From contig HF995191.1 of NCBI GenBank assembly GCA_000432915.1, positions 1 to 7,101 of the forward strand: a stretch of 7,101 nt of DNA. The letters are read 5' to 3'. This document shows, one piece after another, positions 5,839-7,101 of this stretch. The translations under genes were made by a program, and so were the position numbers. The notes beneath the pieces are model-generated. The model saw only the letters and a list, made by a program, of their open reading frames with translations, was not told the DNA's origin and ran no database searches. How positions within the stretch are numbered: position 1 is the stretch's first letter; each line of letters opens with the position of its first letter. Source of the stretch: Firmicutes bacterium CAG:194. GTDB lineage: Bacteria; Bacillota; Clostridia; Lachnospirales; Lachnospiraceae.

Positions 5839-7089
5839 ATGAGACAATTATATGAGGGATTTAAGAAAACTGTAGTGGCAGCAGGCATATGTATATGTTG
5901 CCTGGGGCTTACTGCGTGTGGAAAGAAGGAAGCGCAGCAGGCGGTAGAGCAGGAAACAGTACAGATGCAGGAGAATGAAACTGTGGGTAAACAGGCAGCA
6001 GACGGCGCAGATGATCTGAGGAATGCTGAGGCAGATAAGGAGACAGAAAACAGAGGTACAGAGCATGATGCAGATACACAGAGCAGTACAGATGCAGCGC
6101 CTGAAGTAAATGAAAAGGATGCAGCGGCAGAGCAGAAAAGCATGAAAAACGGCGATTATATTCTGGCGCGGCCGTCTCAAAATGGGGCATTGTCTGTGAA
6201 AGGCACACAGCTTGTAGATGAAAAAGGACAGGCGGTGCAGCTTCGGGGGATCAGCACACACGGTATTGCATGGTTTCCCGACTTTGTAAATCAGGATGCG
6301 GTGACGCAGCTTAGCGAAGACTGGGGTGCGAACCTGTTCCGGATCGCCATGTATACGGATGAGAACGGTGGGTATTGTACAGATGGAGAAAAGGAAAAGC
6401 TGAAGGCACTTGTGACAGACGGTGTCGAATATGCAAAGCAGGCAGATATGTATGTGATCGTGGACTGGCATATTCTGCATGACAGCAATCCTTTGACCCA
6501 TAAGGCGGAAGCCCTGCAATTTTTTAAAGAAATGACAGAGAAGCTGAAAGGCGAAAAGCATGTGCTGTATGAGATCTGTAATGAGCCAAACAGCGGCTGC
6601 AGCTGGGAGGATATCAAGACGTATGCCAATGAGGTGATCCCTGTGATACGTGAAAATGCTCCGGAAGCGGTAATACTGGTTGGCACACCAACTTGGAGCC
6701 AGGAAATTGAAAAGCCGCAAAATGATCCGATCACAGGCTATGACAATATTATGTATACACTTCACTTCTACGCAGCAACGCACAAAGAAGATCTGCGCAG
6801 TAAAATGGTAAATGCGGTAGAAGCCGGAACGCCTGTATTTGTCAGCGAATACGGTCTGTGTGATGCAAGCGGAAACGGTGGGAATGATCTTGGGCAGGCG
6901 CAGAGCTGGATCGATACGATGGATCAGCACGGCATCAGTTATGCGGTATGGAGCTTCTGTAATAAAGAGGAGACTTCGGCATTGATCGCTTCTTCCTGCC
7001 GGAAAACCTCCGGTTTTACCAGAGAAGATCTGAGCGAGAGCGGAAAATGGATCATGGATATGCTCCATACAGTTATATGTACTATATAA
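5839..7089 (+). CDS. Lipoprotein GH5 glycoside hydrolase, likely endo-beta-1,4-glucanase
   Basis: A 416-residue secreted enzyme. Residues 1-27 are a lipoprotein signal: a basic n-region ending in KK, a hydrophobic core at 11-26, and the lipobox LTAC with Cys27, so it should be anchored on the outer face of the membrane. Residues 28-105 are a hydrophilic, Glu/Asp/Gln/Ala-rich linker. The catalytic domain (about 112-410) has LRGISTHG (135-142), Arg168 in LFRIAMY, DWHIL with His211, the acid/base Glu249 in YEICNEPN, His309 and Tyr311 in LHFYAA, the nucleophile Glu337 in VFVSEYG, and Trp371. This pattern fits clan GH-A family GH5, most like subfamily 2 cellulases, which hydrolyse cellulose or mixed beta-glucan internally. 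No binding module or dockerin is seen. ATG 5839 has AAGGA at 5829-5833 five bases upstream; TTG 5815 and ATG 5824 would lengthen the n-region by 8 or 5 residues. It has its own promoter and no clear tie to the transporter. Confidence 0.93.
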   Translation: MRQLYEGFKKTVVAAGICICCLGLTACGKKEAQQAVEQETVQMQENETVGKQAADGADDLRNAEADKETENRGTEHDADTQSSTDAAPEVNEKDAAAEQKSMKNGDYILARPSQNGALSVKGTQLVDEKGQAVQLRGISTHGIAWFPDFVNQDAVTQLSEDWGANLFRIAMYTDENGGYCTDGEKEKLKALVTDGVEYAKQADMYVIVDWHILHDSNPLTHKAEALQFFKEMTEKLKGEKHVLYEICNEPNSGCSWEDIKTYANEVIPVIRENAPEAVILVGTPTWSQEIEKPQNDPITGYDNIMYTLHFYAATHKEDLRSKMVNAVEAGTPVFVSEYGLCDASGNGGNDLGQAQSWIDTMDQHGISYAVWSFCNKEETSALIASSCRKTSGFTREDLSESGKWIMDMLHTVICTI

Positions 7090-7101
7090 TAATTATATAT
7101 A

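Noticed and set aside
5848..7068. Open reading frame of 406 codons on the minus strand, opposite the GH5 gene
   Set aside because: The product is Cys/His/Phe-rich with no recognisable domain, and the plus strand carries an intact catalytic GH5 protein with a lipobox. The open frame follows from codon bias on the plus strand.
7060..7101. AT-rich palindromic run at the window end as a terminator
   Set aside because: It overlaps the last GH5 codons and is only AT pairs (TATATGTACTATATA type) without a GC stem or visible T-run; the window ends before it can be judged.

Overview
The window reads as a low-to-moderate GC Gram-positive, most likely a gut-type Lachnospiraceae/Clostridia chromosome. 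The evidence is AGGAG-type ribosome binding sites, AT-rich spacers, OmpR/HK/FtsX-type ABC proteins in clostridial style, and a GH5 cellulase-like enzyme made as a lipoprotein. This is an inference from protein style, not a database match. Every supported gene is on the + strand.

Layout. Bases 1-180 hold no gene I can support. At 181-420 is a short reading frame that looks like the C-terminal end of a DUF4179-type (sigma-factor-linked) protein without its N-terminus. A promoter-like site at 436-464 precedes an OmpR-family response regulator (567-1244) and a histidine kinase that lacks any membrane or sensor segment (1296-2132). A 296-base spacer follows (2133-2428). It carries two diverged copies of a 51-base hairpin-forming repeat, an extra small hairpin, a possible operator and a good intrinsic terminator (about 2303-2335). 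Next come a MacB/LolD/BceA-type ABC ATPase (2429-3115) and its overlapping 839-residue FtsX-type permease (3108-5627). After a strong extended -10 promoter (5647-5655) and a roughly 180-base leader with alternative hairpins and tiny reading frames, a lipoprotein GH5 glycoside hydrolase (5839-7089) fills the rest; the window ends 12 bases after its stop.

How the parts fit. Regulator, kinase, ATPase and permease form the gene order typical of Bacillota peptide-sensing/resistance modules (BceRS-BceAB-like). There, a two-component system controls an ABC transporter that handles antimicrobial peptides or other cell-envelope compounds. The unusual point is the kinase: it keeps the full catalytic core but has no transmembrane helix, so it must get its signal in the cytoplasm or by docking on a partner such as the permease. 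The terminator between kinase and transporter suggests that the two halves are transcribed separately, or that transporter expression is attenuated. The GH5 gene has its own promoter and is probably a separate unit for surface beta-glucan breakdown.

Nothing here proves a wholly new system. The most distinctive items are the soluble kinase, the structured repeat-bearing spacer, and the structured leader of the GH5 gene.
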